A stretch of 64,000 nucleotides of DNA from Riptortus pedestris (GCA_019009955.1 JADPXZ010000007.1:6092501-6156500); one strand, 5' to 3'; positions 35,215 to 47,055 are shown, numbered from the stretch's first letter. Translations and numbers: made by a program. The notes: a model not told the origin generated them from the letters alone.

Positions 35215-35870
35215 ATAATGCTTAAAAATTAATTTTTTTATGTATAAGAACTTCTTTGTCACCTCCATATTGTCCATGTCTCCTGTGCCATTATAGCATA
35301 GATTTTAAAATTTATGAAGGACAAATTTATTATAATTAATATTGATTTGCATTATTTTTTTCCATGTTAGCTGGTACATGGTAGTTCATATTTGATAAGA
35401 ATAGTTTGGAGTATAATTATACTCTAAATAACAAAACAAATTTAAACACAACTTTTTGTTTTATGAGCATATTTGCCAAAAAAAACACCCAATAGAATAA
35501 ACGTAAAATAATATCGCTTAATTTTTATTTTCCAGGCTTCCCCCTATAAAAACCCCCACTCCCGTTTTACGTCTCAGAAGAAAATTAATTATAAGCCTAA
35601 AGTGTCTAAGTATGGGGGCTAGTAGTTAATATACATACCAAGGTTTTTCATTAAATTTTTGTTCAAGTGGGCACGGTTTTATGCGTGAAAAAAAGGTAAC
35701 AAACATTACAGCGAAATGGAAAACAACAAATTCTCCAGTTATGATGTCCTAAGACATGTGAAACGAAATAAGGTTTATCGTGGAAAAAAAATTTTCGCGA
35801 AAAAAAATTCAATGTTACAGACAAGTTTACAATTTTAATATTATATATACTATATACAAAATTTTGAAAA
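35215..35870 (+). mobile_element. RTE-like retroposon fragment with indel noise
   Basis: Has the interior and 3' end of the family (CCCCACTCCCGTTTTACGTC, ATGCGTGAAAAAAAGGTAAC, CGCGAAAAAAAATTCAATGT) but with unusually many single-base insertions compared with other copies. The 5' CAGATACCCGGC start is missing. Confidence 0.55.
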
Positions 35871-35939
35871 CGGGACCTTATTTTTCGTCATTCTGACTGT
35901 AGATCGTATGGTACATTTGAAGAAATGTTTCTCAATCGC

Positions 35940-36600
35940 GTCATGCCAATCTGTTGAACTTATTGATGCTCTACAATGGTTGTTATATGCCTTTTTCTCT
36001 ATCGTAAATATTAACCGAGATTATTTCATGGCTGTTTCTGTGTAATAAGTATTGCACAAGGTAGTAAATATGAGGCCCTAATCTATTTATTTTAGCAAAA
36101 TTCCAAATATCTCCGTTATTATGAGCCTGAGAGTAAAATGTTATAGAACCAATCTTGTTGAACTATTGATGCTCTACAATTGTTGTTATATGCACTTTTT
36201 CTCTATCGTAAATATTAACCGAGATGTAGGCGTTTTTCTTTAATAAAGTATTGCACAAGGTTAGTATATGAGCCCTAATCTATTTATTTTAGCTAAAATT
36301 CCAAATATCTCCGTTATTATGAGCCTGAGAGTAAAATGTTATAGAACCAATCTTGTTGAACTATTGATGCTCTACAATTGTTGTTATATGCACTTTTTCT
36401 CTATCATAAATATTAACCGAGATATTAGCGTTTTTCTTTTAATTGTTGCACAAGGTTTGCTATGTCACACAATCTATTATTTTAGCTATGCAGTTTGTTT
36501 TTGGCCTATGTCGGTGACTGACTTTACGAATACTGTTCTATCATTGACGTGGCTCGAAAGGAAAAGTTTCGAAAGCAATGACATCATTTTCGAATGACAC
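35940..36600 (+). repeat. Forward block of MITE-like units (CCAATCTTGTTGAAC subfamily)
   Basis: One partial and two complete forward units (AAATATCTCCGTTATTATGA to AATATTAACCGAGAT). The frame ISVIMSLRVKCYRTNL in each copy is a shadow of the repeat. Confidence 0.75.
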
Positions 36601-36779
36601 CATAGATCTGATGATTTAGAGCCACCTGTAGCAAATGACTCGGCCATTGTTCCAGATGGCATTGAATTAAAACGACTTCAACTCCGGGTCGGATTAATTT
36701 GTTGGCGTAGGGACTTCGGAATGAAAAACTGAGTCACGCAGGGTTTGCGTGAATTACGCAGATTTCCCTAGTGCTGGCA

Positions 36780-38160
36780 TAACATATAGAAAACTTGAGT
36801 TACGGAAAAAGTGCATATAACAACAATTGTAGAGCATCAATAGTTCAACAAGATTGATTATATAACATTTTACTCTCTGACTCATAATAACAGATATTTG
36901 GAATTTTTGTTATGAATAGCTAAAATAAGATATATTAGGCCTGAGAATCTAACTATTTTTAAAGAAAAACGCTAATATCTCTGTTAATATTCATGATAGA
37001 GAAAAAGTGCATATAACAACAATTGTAGAGCATCAATAGTTCAACAAGATTGGTTCTATAACATTTTACTCTCAGACTCATAGTTACGGAGATATTTGGA
37101 ATTTTAGCTAAAATAAATAGATTAGGTCTGAGATACTAACCTTGTAAAACACTTTAAAAGAATAACGCTAATATCTCGGTTAATATTTACGATAGAGCAA
37201 AAGTGCATATAACAACAATTGTAGAGCATCAATAGTTCAACAAGATTGGTTCTATAACATTTTACTCTCAGACTCATAATAACGGAGATATTTGGAATTT
37301 GTTGCTAAAATAAATAGATTAGGTGTTGAACCTAGGTTAGTACCTTGCTGCAACGCCTAAGAACTAAAAAAAATAGCTATATCCTCGGTTAATATTTACG
37401 ATAGAGAAAAAGTGGCATATAACAACAATTTGTAGAGCATCAATAGTTCAACAAGATTGGTTCTATGACATTTTCTACTCTCAGGCTCATAATAACGGAG
37501 ATATTTGGAAATTTTTGTGTGCTATAATAAATAGATTAGGTGGTTAACCTAGGTTAGTAACCTTGTTGCATCGCTTAAACTAAAAAATAGATAATTTCTC
37601 GGTTAATATTTACGATAGAGAATAAGTGCATATAAACAACCAATTGTAGAGCATCAATAGTTCAACAAGATTGGTTCTATAACATTTTACTCTAAGGCTC
37701 ATAATAACGGAGATATTTGGAATTTTTGTTTAGGAACAACTAAAATAAAATAGTACAGCACTGAGATACTAACCTTGTGCAACACCTTAAACTAAGAAAA
37801 AACGCTAATATCTCGGTTAATATTTACGAATAGAGGAAAAGTGGCACTATAACAACAATTGTTAGAGCATCAGTAGTTCAACTAGATTGGTTCTATAACA
37901 TTTTACTCTCTGGCTCATAATAACGGAGGATATTTGGAAATTTTGTTAGGAACAACTAAATAATAGTACTGCACTGAGCTACTAAACCTTGTGCAACACC
38001 TTAAATCTAAGAAAAACGCTAATATCTCGGTTAATATTTACGATAGAGGAAAAGTGCATATAAACAACATTGTATAGCATCAATAGTTCAACAAGATTGG
38101 TTCTATGACATTTTACTCTCAGGCTCATAATAACGGAGATATTTGGAATTTCAGCTAGTT
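36780..38160 (-). repeat. Reverse block of about seven MITE-like units
   Basis: Units start at about 36790, 36970, 37165, 37375, 37590, 37805 and 38015, all opposite to the flanking blocks. Spacers of about 60-80 bp keep a common text (AATAAATAGATTAGGTCTGA, ACTAACCTTGTGCAACACC), so unit plus spacer was amplified as a roughly 200-bp tandem. Confidence 0.8.
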
Positions 38161-38310
38161 ATTCATAATTACATTTGGCCAGGCTAGCCAACAACAAGGG
38201 CATACTAGGGCTGGATAGACGGAGCCACTAGCCGTGCCCACCACAGAATGGCTCTTGCTAAAGATGGCCGCTACCAGTCAGCTGTTTGAATATCGATTAC
38301 GATACAGTTT
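38160..38310. other. GC-richer island between opposed repeat blocks
   Basis: About 150 bp (CCACTAGCCGTGCCCACCAC region, GATGGCCGCTACCAGTCAGC) that I cannot match to anything else in the window. Frames are short and have no splice context. Confidence 0.35.
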
Positions 38311-38319
38311 GACAGGGCC

Positions 38320-39345
38320 AAAATTCCAAATATCTCCGTTATTTATGAGCATGAGAGTAAAATGTTATAGAACCAATTCTTGTTGAACTTGTTGATGCTC
38401 TACAATTGTTGTTAAAATGCACTTTTTCTCTAGCGTAAATATCATCCGAGATATTTGCGAAATTTTTCTTTTATAAAGTTACACCAAGGTTAGTATTTCA
38501 GACCTATTTTAGCTATTCATAACAAAAAATTTCCAAATATTCTCCAGTTATTATGAGTCTGAGAGTAAAATGTTTATAGAACCAATCTTGTTGAAACTAT
38601 GGATGCCTCTAACAATTGTTGTTATATGCACTTTTTTCTCTATCGTAAATAATTACCGAGATTATTTAGCGTTTTTACTTTAGCTTAAAGTGTTGCACAA
38701 GGGCTTATGTAATCTCAGGAGTCAATGTTATTGTAGCACTCAAGGTAAACCTGCTCTACAATTGGTCTTATATTCAATCATTAACACTAGAATTTCTTTA
38801 AAAAGGTTAGTATCTATTTATTTTAACAATTAACAATTCCAAATAATTTAAAATAAAAAATCGTATTTAACCAAAATTCTTCTAAGTTAAAATAAGTTAT
38901 ATGCACGTGGTCTCTATATAAATTATATCTCCGTTATTTGAGCCTGAGAGTAAAATGTTATAGAACCAATCTTGTTGAACTATTGATGCTCTACAATTGT
39001 TGTTATATGCACTTTTTCTCTAACATAAATATTAACCGAGATATTTGCATTTTTCTTTTATAAAGTTACACAAGGTTAGTATTTCAGACCAAATCTATTT
39101 TAGCTCTTCATAACAAAAATTCCAAATATCTCCGTTATTATGAGTTGGAGAGTAAAATGTTATAGAACCAATCTTGTTGAACTATTGATGCTCTACAATT
39201 GTTGTTATATGCACTTTTTTTCTATCGTAAATATTAACCGAGATATTAGCGTTGTTCTTAGCTTAAAGTGTTGCACAAGGTTAGTATCTCAGGATCAATT
39301 TATTGTAGCACTCAAGGGAAACCTGCTTAAAGGATCTTAATTCAA
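38320..39345 (+). repeat. Second forward block of about four MITE-like units
   Basis: Forward units at about 38325, 38525, 38930 and 39120, so together with 35.94-36.60 and 36.78-38.16 kb the arrangement is forward-reverse-forward. The first two units carry more indels than the last two. Confidence 0.75.
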
Positions 39346-39527
39346 ATTAACACAGAATTTATTTAAAAAATATCTATTTATTAACAATTAGACAATTAAA
39401 TAAGTTAAAATAAAAATCGTATTTACAAATATTTCTTCTAAGTTAAAATAAGTTATTGCGTGTCTCTTATAATTATAATGCATTTGAGTTAGTCAGTAAA
39501 ATTATTATGAACAATTTTTTTTTTTGG

Positions 39528-40509
39528 GCGGATATTGGCCACAAAAGAAATTATAAAAGTCTTTTAGTTTGATAAATAGCACAACTTAGCCGATATACTC
39601 CAGTTGCATCATATTAATGCCTGCGATCCGATATAAAACACGTCGAGATTTTGCTAGACACAACTAGGAGAATGTTAAATAGAAGCAGATCGGCCTGTAA
39701 TTATGTTGACAGCTATACAGCTACAATAGCCCACTCTACTACCTAGTACACTTACTAAAAAGTCCTTCAGCTGGCTAAATAGCACAATTTAGCCGATATA
39801 CTCCAGTTGCATCATATTAATGCCTGCGATCCGATATAAAACACGTCGAGATTTTGCTAGACACAACTAGGAGAATGTTAAATAGAAGCAGATCGGCCTG
39901 TAATTATGTTGACAGCTATACAGCTACAATAGCCCACTCTACTACCTAGTACACTTACTAAAAAGTCCTTCGGCTGGCTAAATAGCACAATTCAGCCGAT
40001 ATACTCCAGTTGCATCATATTAATGCCTGCGATCCGATATAAAACACGTCGAGATTTTGCTAGACACAACTAGGAGAATGTTAAATAGAAGCAGATCGGC
40101 CTGTAATTATGTTGACAGCTATACAGCTACAATAGCCCACTCTACTACCTAGTACACTTACTAAAAAGTCCTTCAGCTGGCTAAATAGCACAATTTAGCC
40201 GATATACTCCAGTTGCATCATATTAACGCCTGCGATCCGATATAAAACACGTCGAGATTTTGCTAGACACAACTAGGAGAATGTTAAATAGAAGCAGATC
40301 GGCCTGTAATTATGTTGACAGCTATACAGCTACAATAGCCCACTCTACTACCTAGTACACTTACTAAAAAGTCCTTCAGCTGGCTAAATAGCACAATTTA
40401 GCCGATATACTCCAGTTGCATCATATTAACGCCTGCGATCCGATATAAAACACGTCGAGATTTTGCTTTGTATTCTTAAAAAAAGAAACCTTTTGTGGCC
40501 AATATCCGC
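39528..40509. mobile_element. Inverted-repeat element enclosing a 203-bp satellite
   Basis: GCGGATATTGGCCACAAAAG (39528-39547) is the exact reverse complement of CTTTTGTGGCCAATATCCGC (40490-40509). Nearly everything between is the 203-bp array. I see no clear target-site duplication. It looks like a non-autonomous DNA transposon whose interior became a satellite. Confidence 0.75.
39560..40467 (+). repeat. 203-bp tandem repeat, about 4.5 units
   Basis: CGATATACTCCAGTTGCATC recurs at 39591, 39794, 39997, 40200 and 40403: exactly 203 bp each time. Units are about 99 percent identical (single changes such as TTTAGCC/TTCAGCC and TTAATGCC/TTAACGCC). No coding frame. Confidence 0.95.
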
Positions 40510-41095
40510 AAATTAATTTTCGTATTATAGTTATGTGTTCATACTTATTCAAACATTTCTATATATATATTTCGTTTTTTCGAATTTTAACGACTTATTT
40601 ATCTTAAGGGTTATTATTATTTTGGTTTAATCTATATAGAACTAATTGAGTTTTTTATTCAGAGTACTTAACGTTGCGTAAAAAAAACGTGAGTATCTTC
40701 GTTGATTCTAGTTATTTCCTCAGAAAGTCCATTGTTGTTTAATGCCATGAATCATTAATTATACATGACTTTTTATGGAGCCCATGTTAAGTTCTTGCAC
40801 AAACCTATTTCAGGAAATCGTGGAATTTATTTTGCATGAAGTGGTATTTTACTGAGATTTTATTTTATAATGCCAAGGTGATTTCTTGCATAAATATTGT
40901 AATAGTAAATTGGAGTTCCTTGTGCTTGGTTCTAGGACTTGTAAGAATTCTTTTAATGCATAATTTCGTTGTATTAGCGAAGCGGCGTTGATCTTGAGCA
41001 TTTTTTAACTCCTAAAGATATTATTTCAAAGACCCTTTTCGACAGATTTTGGTGAAATTTCTAATGGATTTTATTCTTGGACGGCAGCTGCCTAG
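40510..41095. other. AT-rich non-coding stretch
   Basis: No repeat unit or exon recognised; a possible degenerate start of the next array appears near 41085. Confidence 0.35.
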
Positions 41096-43130
41096 AAATT
41101 CCAAAAGAAGTTTTGAAGTAAATTCCTAAATATTTGCAATTCAGCTTTCTGGTTTATCTTGAATATATGCAACATTGTTTTCTGGGTGTTTCTGAATATT
41201 TGCAACTCGGATTTCTAGGTTATTTGGAACATTTGAAACCCGGCTTTCTGGGTCTTTCTAAATATTCGGAGCCCAATTTCTAGGTTATTTGAAAGCCAGC
41301 TTTCTAGTTTATCCTGAGAATATTTGCAACTCGGATTTCTAGGTTATTTAAAACCCGGCTTTCTGTGTCTTTCTGAATAGTTGGAGCCCAGATTTCTAGG
41401 TTATTTGTAATCCAAATTTCTAGTCTATTCTGAATAATTGCAACTCGGGTTTCTATGTTATTCGAAACATTCTAAACCCGGCTTTCTGGGTCTTTCTGAA
41501 TATTCGGAGCCCAGATTTCTAGGTTATTTCGAAGCCACCTTTCTAGTTTATACTGAGATTATTTGCGACTCGGATTTCTAGATCATTCGGAATATTTGAA
41601 ACCCGACTTTTTGGGTCTTTCTGAATATTTGGAGCCCAGATTTCTAGGTTATTTGTAATCCAAATTTCTAGTCTATTCTGAATAATTGCAACTCGGGTTT
41701 CTAAGTTATTCGGAATATTTGAAACCCGGCTTTCTGGGTCTTTCTAAATATTCGGAGCCCGGATTTCTAGGTTATTTGTAAGTCAGCTTTCTAGTTCATC
41801 CCGAGAATATTTGCAACTCGGGTTTCTAGGTTATTCGGAATATTTGAAACCCGGTTTCTGGGTCTTTCTGAATATTCGGAACCCAGATTTCTATGTTTTC
41901 TAGTTTATGCTGAATATTTGCACCTCGGATTTCTAGGTTAATGGAAATATTTTAAATCCGGCTTTCTGAATATTCGGAGCCCAGATTTCTAGGTTGTTTG
42001 GAAGCCAGCTTTCTAGTTTATCCTGAATAATTGCAACTCGGATTTCTAGGTTATTCAGAATTTTTATAACCCGGCTTTCTGAATATTCGGAACGCAGATT
42101 TCTAGGTTATTTGGAAGCCAGCTTTTTAGTTTATCTTGAATATTTGAAACTCGGATTTCTAGGTTATTCGAAATATTTGATACCATGCTTTCTGAATATT
42201 CGGAGCCCAGATTTCTGGGTTATTTGGAAGCCAGCTTTCTAGTTTATCCTGAGAATATTTGCAACTCGGATTTCTAGGTTATTCGGAATATTTGAAACCC
42301 GGCTTTCTGGGTCTTTCTAAATATTCGGAGCCCAATTTCTAGGTTATTTGCAATTCAGCTTTCTGATTTATCTTGAATATATGCAACATTGTTTTCTGGG
42401 TGTTTCTGATATATTTGCAACTCGGATTTCTAGGTTTTTCGGAATATTTGAAACCCGGCTTTCTGGGTCTTTCTAAATATTCGGAGCCCGGATTTCTAGG
42501 TTATTTGGAAGCTAGCTTTCTAGTTTATCTTGAATATTTGCAACTCGGATTTCTAGGTTATTCGGAATATTTGAAGCCCGGCTTTCTTGGTCTTTCTAAA
42601 TATTCGGAGCCCAGATTTCTAGGTTATTTGAAAGCCAACTTTTTAGTTTATCATAGAATATTTTCAACTCGGATTTCTAGGTTATTCGGAATATTTGAAA
42701 CCCGGCTTTCTGGGTCTTTCTGAATATTCGGTGCCTGGATTTCTAGGTTATTTGGAAACCAGCTTTCTGAATATTCGGAACCCAGATTTCTAGGTTATTT
42801 GGAAGTCAGCTTTCTAGTTCATCCTGAGAATATTTGCAACTCGGATTTCTAGGTTATTCGGAATATTTGAAACCCAGTTTTGGGGTGTTTCTGAACATCT
42901 GCAACTCAGATTTCTGGGTTATTTGCAAGATTTGAAACCCGGCTTTTTGGGTGTTTCTCAATATTTGTAGGTCAGATTTCTAGGTTATTCGGACTATTTT
43001 GAACCCAGATTTTATGGCGTTACTGAAAATTTAGTACCTAGCTTTGTAAATTATCAAGAATATTTGGGACTCAGCTTTTCTACGTGTATTTGACCATTTG
43101 GAACTCTGATGTCTGGGATTTCCTGAATAT
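41095..43130 (+). repeat. 33-bp-based array, block 1
   Basis: Built from related subunits of 25-33 bp, each with a TTTCTAGGTTATT or CTTTCTGGGTCTTTCT core, such as ACTCGGATTTCTAGGTTATT plus CGGAATATTTGAAACCC. Several subunits form a higher-order unit of about 120-150 bp. The 11-residue periodic frame at 42373-42723 (FLGYSEYLKPG) is a by-product of the 33-bp period. Confidence 0.88.
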
Positions 43131-43439
43131 TTGTATGGATACGTTCGTTGTATTAATTTTAAGCGTGGAACTACAGTATTTTTAAAGTAGTATTCAGTTT
43201 TCAAATTCCTCAAAATATTTTTTGACAAGTACCCTAAGTCCCTTTTCGATAGATTTTTGGGAAACTTTCTACTGATTTATATAGTTTCGTGCTAGCTGCG
43301 CAGAAATTTCGAAACGGAGTCGGTTTTTATTTTCGACTGCGCATGTGCACTGTAGACCTTTGTATTGTAGATGTTGTTGACCTTCCTGATGTCATTCTTT
43401 CTTCGATGCTCGGTCCTGAAAATGAAAAATAAAATTATT

Positions 43440-43745
43440 CATGATTAAGAACTGCTTAATTTTGTATTTATCTCAAGTAGAAAAACTTCATTTAGAACAA
43501 TATTTGTTATTTAAGCTTGGAATAATGCGGTTTATTATACAACAGAGTATTGTTTATGTGACACGAGCAGGAGTGGGGCTTTGCTCGGGGATGAAAACTG
43601 AAAAATGCAAATATCTCGGTTAATATTCAAGATAGAGAATAAATGTATATAACAATATTTATAGGAAATTTAATTTGCAATAAGATTGGTTATGTACAAT
43701 TTTTCGATCCGACGCATAATAACGGAGATATTTAGAATTTTTGAA
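43440..43745 (-). repeat. Dispersed element with one reverse MITE-like unit
   Basis: GACACGAGCAGGAGTGGGGC, then GCAAATATCTCGGTTAATAT through ATAATAACGGAGATATTTAG. Same composite as at 31.8 and 62.0 kb. Confidence 0.65.
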
Positions 43746-44112
43746 ATTTCCGCCCGCTCTGAAAATCCAGCTCCGACACGATTAAATAAAAATTTTCGCA
43801 AGTGCCCATTGACCCTGCTCAGGAGATGACGCAGACGTTGCCGTCAAACTAAGCATATTTCCCATCGTGAAGTTCTCCAATAGATAAATCTACATCCTGC
43901 TAAACACTCAACACCACCGCAGCAATATTACAGCGAATAAATACATGATGCTAATGAGAAATAGTAGAAAAGAAAAACAATTACTGTAATACATCAGAAT
44001 ATAACATATTAATTTTATTGTAAACTATTTACTATATCTAGTACTGTAATTTATAATGAAGCAGAATAATTGTTATCTCAATCAATCAAATTTTAGTAGT
44101 CCAATACCTTAA

Positions 44113-45318
44113 CCCTAGAACTACCAAGGGGGGGGGGCTCCTCGAGCCCACAACTTTTTGTTTTTGTTCCCTATCACCCAATTTTAATGGGATATTTTTG
44201 ATATTTTATGTATTCCTCAGAAAAACATCCTAGAGTGAGGGCATAACAATAAAATTAAATAAAAAAATTTCTATGTTGAGAAAAAAAAAATTTTTTGACG
44301 TATGGGCTCGAGGAGCCCCCCCTCCTTGGTAATGCAAGGGGTAGTTATACACTTAAGTACCAAGGGGGGGGGGGCTCCTCGAGCCCACTGATATTTAATA
44401 CTACTTTTAACTAGTAATTCAAGTGTTATTAATTATATTGCTCAAATAATAATTACTTTGATGTAATTTTAACATACACAAACCTTCTCAAGTTTTTTTT
44501 TTCTCAAAAAAAATATATATATATTCTCCCCATATAATTTTTTTTCATATAAAAATATATTACTGAGATGGTTATAATTATTGCTCCTGATAGGTACTTT
44601 TTTAGAAAAGAGAAGATTTTCTAGGTTGTTCCCAACTAGGGGAACAGTTAGTCCATGCTGCATCCTGGATAAACACTCGGAAAAAAAATTATTGTGCAAA
44701 AGCACCGATAATTGCATTACGAATCTGATAATTATATTTTCGGGGCTCAGGTTAGCCATGCGAGTTAAAGCATTGACCTTTATCTCACATGGTAAACCTA
44801 GAGTGGCGAGTTCGATTCTTGCCTGGGCAAAGGAAATTATTTAGTGACGAAATTCATTAAATAACGTCCTAAAATCCCAGCCTGGCTAGAAAAGGGTGGT
44901 AACCTGTAGATAACCCGTCCCAATTAGCCTAAGTTGCAAAAAAGTGGACGTTAATAAATAATAATAATAATAATAATTATATTTTCTTAAATTATTAGTC
45001 TATTATAATAACTTAGATATAGATAACTTTTTATTCTAACAATGTTTAGATATGTTCCTCCAGTAGAATAAAATTACATTTAATTTAAAGTCATCCTTCT
45101 TTCCCCATCCGAACTTTTTTTTTAATTTATTTTTATTTTTGTATTTAATTTTTTTTTTTCACAGGTGTCATAAGAAACGTTCATTAAACATAAACCAATA
45201 GAAATAAAAATTTTAAAAAAATTATAGAACCAAAATAAAAGGTTTTTAAGGTTGTGGGCTCGAGGAGCCCCCCCCCTTGGTAATCCATGCGACCTGGGAG
45301 AGCTCGGTAATACTAGGG
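44113..45318. mobile_element. Second piggyBac-like (TTAA) non-autonomous element, 1.2 kb
   Basis: The left end is CCCTAGAACTACCAAGG; the right end read in reverse is CCCTAGTATTACCGAG. TTAA flanks both (44109-44112, 45319-45322). Subterminal palindromic modules combine CCAAGG, a run of 9-10 G, CTCCTCGAGCCCA, and appear in direct or inverted form at about 44125, 44305, 44363 and 45260. No transposase frame. A SINE is inserted inside (44740-44975). The flanking text matches the uninterrupted dispersed element at 33.95 kb (AGTAGTCCAAAACCTTAAAA), showing an insertion at TTAA. Confidence 0.8.
44740..44975 (+). mobile_element. tRNA-derived SINE
   Basis: The head resembles a tRNA gene: GGTTAGCCATGCGAGTTAAA fits an A box, and GCGAGTTCGATTCTTGCC fits a B box. 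The body carries ATTTAGTGACGAAATTCATT, CCTAAAATCCCAGCC, GGTGGTAACCTGTAGATAAC and CCAATTAGCCTAAG. The end is GTGGACGTTAATAAATAA with an (AAT)n tail. Related copies lie at 8.35, 21.6 and 51.07 kb, and the 118-bp satellite shares its body. It is inserted in the piggyBac-like element. Confidence 0.75.
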
Positions 45319-45384
45319 TTAAAACGGGGGGGGGGGCGATCACCAGGACATATTTCCGTATAGTTCGGTTCAATCGTTAGCGCC

Positions 45385-45720
45385 CGATAAAATTGTTGGC
45401 TGCCGCTTTAATTTTTTAGTCTATATCTCGTTTATACTCTGTTATACGTCAAAAGTGAATATAACAAAAGATACTCTAAATAACAAAATAAACAACTTTA
45501 GTCATGTGCATATTTGGCGAAAAACCGCTAGGAAACGAAATATGGCTCTATTTAATTTGAGTCGTCCGTTGGTAGCGCCACTCCTACCTCCATCTGCCTC
45601 GGGCTGATTTGTGAATCTAAACCATCCACGGCGTCACCCAAACGCATACAATTCATTCAAATCGCTCCAGCCGTTTAGCAACAGTTCACTCACATACACA
45701 CAACTACACTAGAATTATAT
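45385..45720 (+). mobile_element. RTE-like retroposon, 3' fragment touching an exon
   Basis: Nearly identical to 24195-24532: GTCTATATCTCGTTTATACT, GTCGTCCGTTGGTAGCGCCA, ACCATCCACGGCGTCACCCA, and the end AACTACACTAGAATTATAT. The matching stops at 45720, four bases from the exon boundary at 45724 of the minus-strand gene. Confidence 0.75.
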
Positions 45721-45723
45721 TAC

Positions 45724-45954
45724 CTGTGAATACTAGTTTTGGTAGACTCCTCGACTCCGGTACGGGGCTCGCTCTCGGCATTAGTTTGGGCGATTCTGTC
45801 TGCGTTGCTCTCGACCTCGTAGCTTTGGGCGGCCAGCCTTTCTGGGGCTTGGCTCTCGGCGGCCTGCTCTTGGGTGCCCACGGAGCTAGGACTGACACTG
45901 ATCTAGATAATCTCCTGCTAGGAGTCTCGCTACGACGCTGGGGAATATCACCAA
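45724..45954 (-). CDS. Unknown Ser/Arg/Pro-rich gene, sixth exon found
   Basis: Minus strand. The acceptor is TGTATTTCCAG (ending at 45955) and the donor ACAG then GTAATA. It enters and leaves in phase 1. It encodes about 77 residues: GDIPQRRSETPSRRLSRSVS, a VLAPWAPKSRPPRAKPQKGW segment, then basic and Thr/Ser-rich sequence ending SLPKLVF. Strongly basic and proline-rich, with RRxS-type sites that kinases could phosphorylate, and likely disordered. GC content is far above its surroundings. The downstream splice donor lies against an RTE-like insertion. No domain recognised. Confidence 0.7.
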
Positions 45955-46019
45955 CTGGAAATACAAAATAAATAAAAATAACTCATACAGAAAACTAACT
46001 ATAACACAAAACTGGAAAC

Positions 46020-46790
46020 AATACAAATAAAAATGCAAATATCTCGGCTAATATTCAAGATAGAGAATAAATGTATATAACAATATTTATAGGAAATTTA
46101 ATTTGCAATAAGATTGGTTATGTACAATTTTTCGATCCGACGCATAATAACGGAGATATTTGGAATTTTCACTTTGAACTCTTCCCAGAGGTTCGTTTAA
46201 TCTATTAACGAACTTGATCTTTCTTTTTGGTAACGAAAAGAAACAAATTGCGACTGCTAGAGTGGTAACAGACAAATCTATATATATATAAAATTGTAAC
46301 CTCTGTCTGTACATTGATTTTTTTTTCAAAATTTCACGCTAACTTTTCGTTTCACATGTCATAGACACCATAACTGCATTTTGTTTCTTTGGTGTCTGTT
46401 TGTTTGTTACCTTTTCACGCATAAACGGCTGAACCGAATTTTATGAAACTCGGTATGTATATTACTACTAACCCAACTTAGACTTTAGGCTATATTTATA
46501 TATATATTTGTCTGTTACCGCTCTAGCGGTCGCAATTTTTGTTTGATCGTTACCAAACTCGATATTTAGTCGTTTTATGTAAAAAGAAAGATCAAGTTCG
46601 TTAACGGCTGAAATCGGACCAGCGGGAGGGGGGGATTTTTGAAAATTCGAAATATCTCCGTTACTATACGTCGGACCGAAAAATTGTACAGAATCAATCC
46701 TATTGCAAATTAAATTTACTATAAATATTGTTCTATACATTTATTCTCTATCTTGAATACTAACCGAGATATTTGCATTTGTATTCTGCG
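46020..46790. repeat. Two opposed MITE-like units with an RTE-like tail between
   Basis: A reverse unit at about 46030-46165 and a forward one at about 46645-46780. Between them lies the minus-strand end of an RTE-like retroposon (about 46280-46495; ATGTCATAGACACC and CGTTTCACATG text), then the GCTCTAGCGGTCGCAATTTT module. Confidence 0.65.
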
Positions 46791-47055
46791 TGTGGTCACC
46801 AGTAGGCTATATTCGGACTTTCCGCCGAGAGCTCTAGTGGCCGTTTCCATAACTATTCGTCCCTCGTGAATAGGTTTAGAGGTTAGGTCAACTGTTTTTT
46901 GGGGCTAGAAACTACTGGGTTATTACGCCCTAAATAATGTTTTAGGTTTAGAGGTTTCTTACTACTACAGTTGTTATTAGGCAGATTTCTCTATTGTATA
47001 ACTTCAAGTGGGAAATCTGCTTAGTTTACGCAGCCCCTGCCTCACGGACTTTTTG
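46790..47055 (+). repeat. Dispersed element terminus
   Basis: Contains CCGAGAGCTCTAGTGGCCGT, TCTCTATTGTATAACTTCAA and the GGGAAATCTGCTTAGTTTAC end module, immediately followed by the second 33-bp array. The same end module closes 4.24-4.63 and 21.27-21.6 kb. Confidence 0.55.

Noticed and set aside
39560..40467. CRISPR-like regular repeats
   Set aside because: Units of 203 bp (and 118 bp at 11.26 kb) are contiguous with no unique spacers, and the genome is eukaryotic.
42373..42723. 116-codon frame with FLGYSEYLKPG repeats
   Set aside because: By-product of the 33-bp satellite; neighbouring units break the frame.
43330..43355. TGCGCATGTGCA as an NRF-1-type promoter site
   Set aside because: One mismatch to the palindrome and no promoter or exon nearby; likely chance.
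44750..44830. A genuine tRNA gene
   Set aside because: A- and B-box-like segments are present but the cloverleaf stems do not pair well, and the body and (AAT)n tail mark it as a SINE.
45122..45373. Minus-strand 83-codon frame
   Set aside because: It lies across the right end of the TTAA element and its G-run module; no splice or start context.
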